Shown piece after piece: positions 62,896 through 64,000 of a DNA stretch of 64,000 bases (position 1 is the first letter of the stretch; the number at the start of each line of letters is the position of its first letter). Below the pieces are notes generated by a model, which ran no database searches, was not told where the DNA came from, and saw only the letters and a list, made by a program, of their open reading frames with translations. This stretch comes from Gammaproteobacteria bacterium (GTDB taxonomy: Bacteria; Pseudomonadota; Gammaproteobacteria; Burkholderiales; Burkholderiaceae_B): assembly GCA_030832095.1 (NCBI GenBank), contig JAURJT010000057.1, forward strand, positions 50,938 through 114,937. Direction: 5' to 3'. A program made the position numbers and the translations under genes.

Positions 62896-63984
62896 TCAGC
62901 GGGGTAACAATCTATTCTTTTGCATGAGCTCTAACCAGTCGTGCAAAGACTCTTCAGTGTCATAGCAATCAGCGAAACCATGTTTACGCAATTTAATCGT
63001 ACTCAGCACTGAATCAGCCGGATGTTCAACGCCGTGCGCAAACGCCCGGTCGGTAAACTCCCAAGAGCTTGAAATGATTTCACTCAGTGTGAAAGATGCA
63101 AGGTCGTGTTTATTCGAGAGTTGCGCCCAAAGCGCCTCGTGCTGAGGCATGTTGTCAGCAAGACAGAGCGGCACAGGTTCACCCACCGGCATTTTGAACT
63201 TTGCCGCAATCGAACCCCAGATATCATGCCAAACAAGTGCGTCGCCATTCACGACGTTATAAGTTTCGTTGGCTGCGATCTCGTTTGTCGCCGCAAACTC
63301 AGCCACGCGCGCAATCAGGCGACTGTCACTAGCGCCGTTGATATAACGCCCACCGCCCGGAAAGCTTAAAGGCAAACCTTGTTCGCGCTGCAACGCTGCG
63401 TACGCACCAATGGCTGCGACAATATTCATGGGGCTAAATACCGAATAGCCGAATACGATCTGGGGGCGCAAAATGGTGAAAGTCCAAGCCGCTTTGGTCT
63501 GACGCTCACGTAATAAATCTTCTTGCAACCAGTAAAAGTTTTTATGTGGATGGCGAGGCCAATGCTCTTTTGCTGGCACACGCGCCGGCTCGACATGACC
63601 GCCGTACGCTTTGGTGCCTTGCATCAGTGTGATGTGGCGTAATTTTTTTGCGACAGGTGCAAGCGCATCAAGCAAATTGCGCAGCATCGCTTCGTTCACC
63701 GCCATCTGTTTAGGGTCTTGCCATCCCGCCACAAGCTCGGGCAACTCATAGAGTGCTGCGTAAAAAATATGCGTGACGTCTGACAGGCCTGTAGCTGCTT
63801 GCTCACAGGCTTTGCGATCCGTGAGATCAACACTGACATGTTGTGCCAAAAAGGGCAAGTTCACAAAGCGTCGCGATAAGGCGATCACGTTCCAGTCGGG
63901 CAAGGCTGCAAAATGATTCAAAGCTGCCGCACCGACCACGCCACTGGCCCCAACAATCAAAATGGTGTGTTTTTTTCTTATCAC
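62896..63984 (-). CDS. PRISE-type short-chain reductase (progesterone 5-beta-reductase/iridoid synthase family)
   Basis: The 362-residue atypical SDR has the NADPH loop ILIVGASGVVGAAAL, the lysine K125 in MQGTKAYGGH and the tyrosine Y151 in NFYWLQEDLL. This Lys/Tyr arrangement and the NFYY-like motif are diagnostic of the PRISE family, which reduces enones by 1,4-addition of hydride. The start shown is a GTG at 63984; the frame is still open to the right edge, so a few more residues may lie outside. Reduction of an enone, for example in a steroid or terpenoid, is inferred from family. Confidence 0.82.
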   Translation of the reverse strand: MIRKKHTILIVGASGVVGAAALNHFAALPDWNVIALSRRFVNLPFLAQHVSVDLTDRKACEQAATGLSDVTHIFYAALYELPELVAGWQDPKQMAVNEAMLRNLLDALAPVAKKLRHITLMQGTKAYGGHVEPARVPAKEHWPRHPHKNFYWLQEDLLRERQTKAAWTFTILRPQIVFGYSVFSPMNIVAAIGAYAALQREQGLPLSFPGGGRYINGASDSRLIARVAEFAATNEIAANETYNVVNGDALVWHDIWGSIAAKFKMPVGEPVPLCLADNMPQHEALWAQLSNKHDLASFTLSEIISSSWEFTDRAFAHGVEHPADSVLSTIKLRKHGFADCYDTEESLHDWLELMQKNRLLPR

Positions 63985-64000
63985 GATGTCAAACGCTAAA

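Noticed and set aside
1..64000. CRISPR arrays, tRNA or rRNA genes, prophage or insertion sequences
   Set aside because: I looked for repeat-spacer arrays, cloverleaf-like intergenic stretches and transposase or integrase frames and saw none; the direct repeats found are only two to three copies.

Overview
The window looks like a chromosomal segment of a betaproteobacterium, most likely Burkholderiales/Alcaligenaceae. The evidence is the gene order dusB-fis-purH-ruvC-ruvA, the glnS-minCDE block, two Bug-type periplasmic receptors (a family greatly expanded in Bordetella and relatives), and a CydA/CydB-like pair. Base composition by eye is in the mid-50s % GC and fairly even. I saw no rRNA, tRNA, CRISPR array, insertion sequence or prophage. 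Start codons were chosen from family length, ribosome-binding sites and signal peptides, and often lie inside the longest open frame.

Layout. 1-13.7 kb is mostly housekeeping: the tail of a branched-chain-type ABC ATPase, an acyl-CoA synthetase, a CinA-N/MoaB-like protein, an EI24-type membrane protein, a thioredoxin-like protein, RhlE, a CHCC zinc finger, a YheT-type hydrolase, an M48 metalloprotease, GalU, CtaG, PepP, and a 59-residue membrane protein preceded by two matching palindromes. 14-24.7 kb holds ubiH-like, dusB, fis, purH, ruvC and ruvA. A block of four minus-strand genes (Bug receptor, epimerase, NDUFA9-like, threonine dehydratase-like) then separates ruvA from ruvB. 24.8-35.5 kb holds recQ, an OmpR/EnvZ-like two-component pair, a very divergent cydAB-like pair, glnS, and minC/minD/minE.

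35.7-45.5 kb is catabolic: a serine hydrolase, then an AMP-forming acyl-CoA ligase, a thiolase with intact cysteines, a DUF35 partner and an enoyl-CoA hydratase, followed by a Liv-type ABC transporter whose second permease is fused to its ATPase. 45.6-52.3 kb is accessory and poorly known: a surface-adhesin-E-like protein, an orphan small protein, an AHL-lactonase-like enzyme, a thioesterase, a PaaY/CaiE-like protein, CopZ-like, a ParD-like/RelE toxin-antitoxin pair, EttA and an acidic orphan. 52.3-64 kb is a long minus-strand run: a PRISE-type reductase, a Bug receptor, a cysteine-less thiolase homologue, its DUF35 partner, an ADP-forming acyl-CoA synthetase, then a complete dipeptide/oligopeptide ABC transporter.

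The two most interesting items are these. First, the CydA-like protein has lost nearly all haem-ligand and proton-path residues known from cytochrome bd. Second, the PRISE reductase, cysteine-less thiolase, DUF35 and acyl-CoA synthetase operon resembles the steroid side-chain retro-aldolase (Ltp2/ChsH2) arrangement and may be an undescribed enone-acid degradation route. A third theme is that several intergenic regions carry two-copy short repeats of 27-55 bp period.
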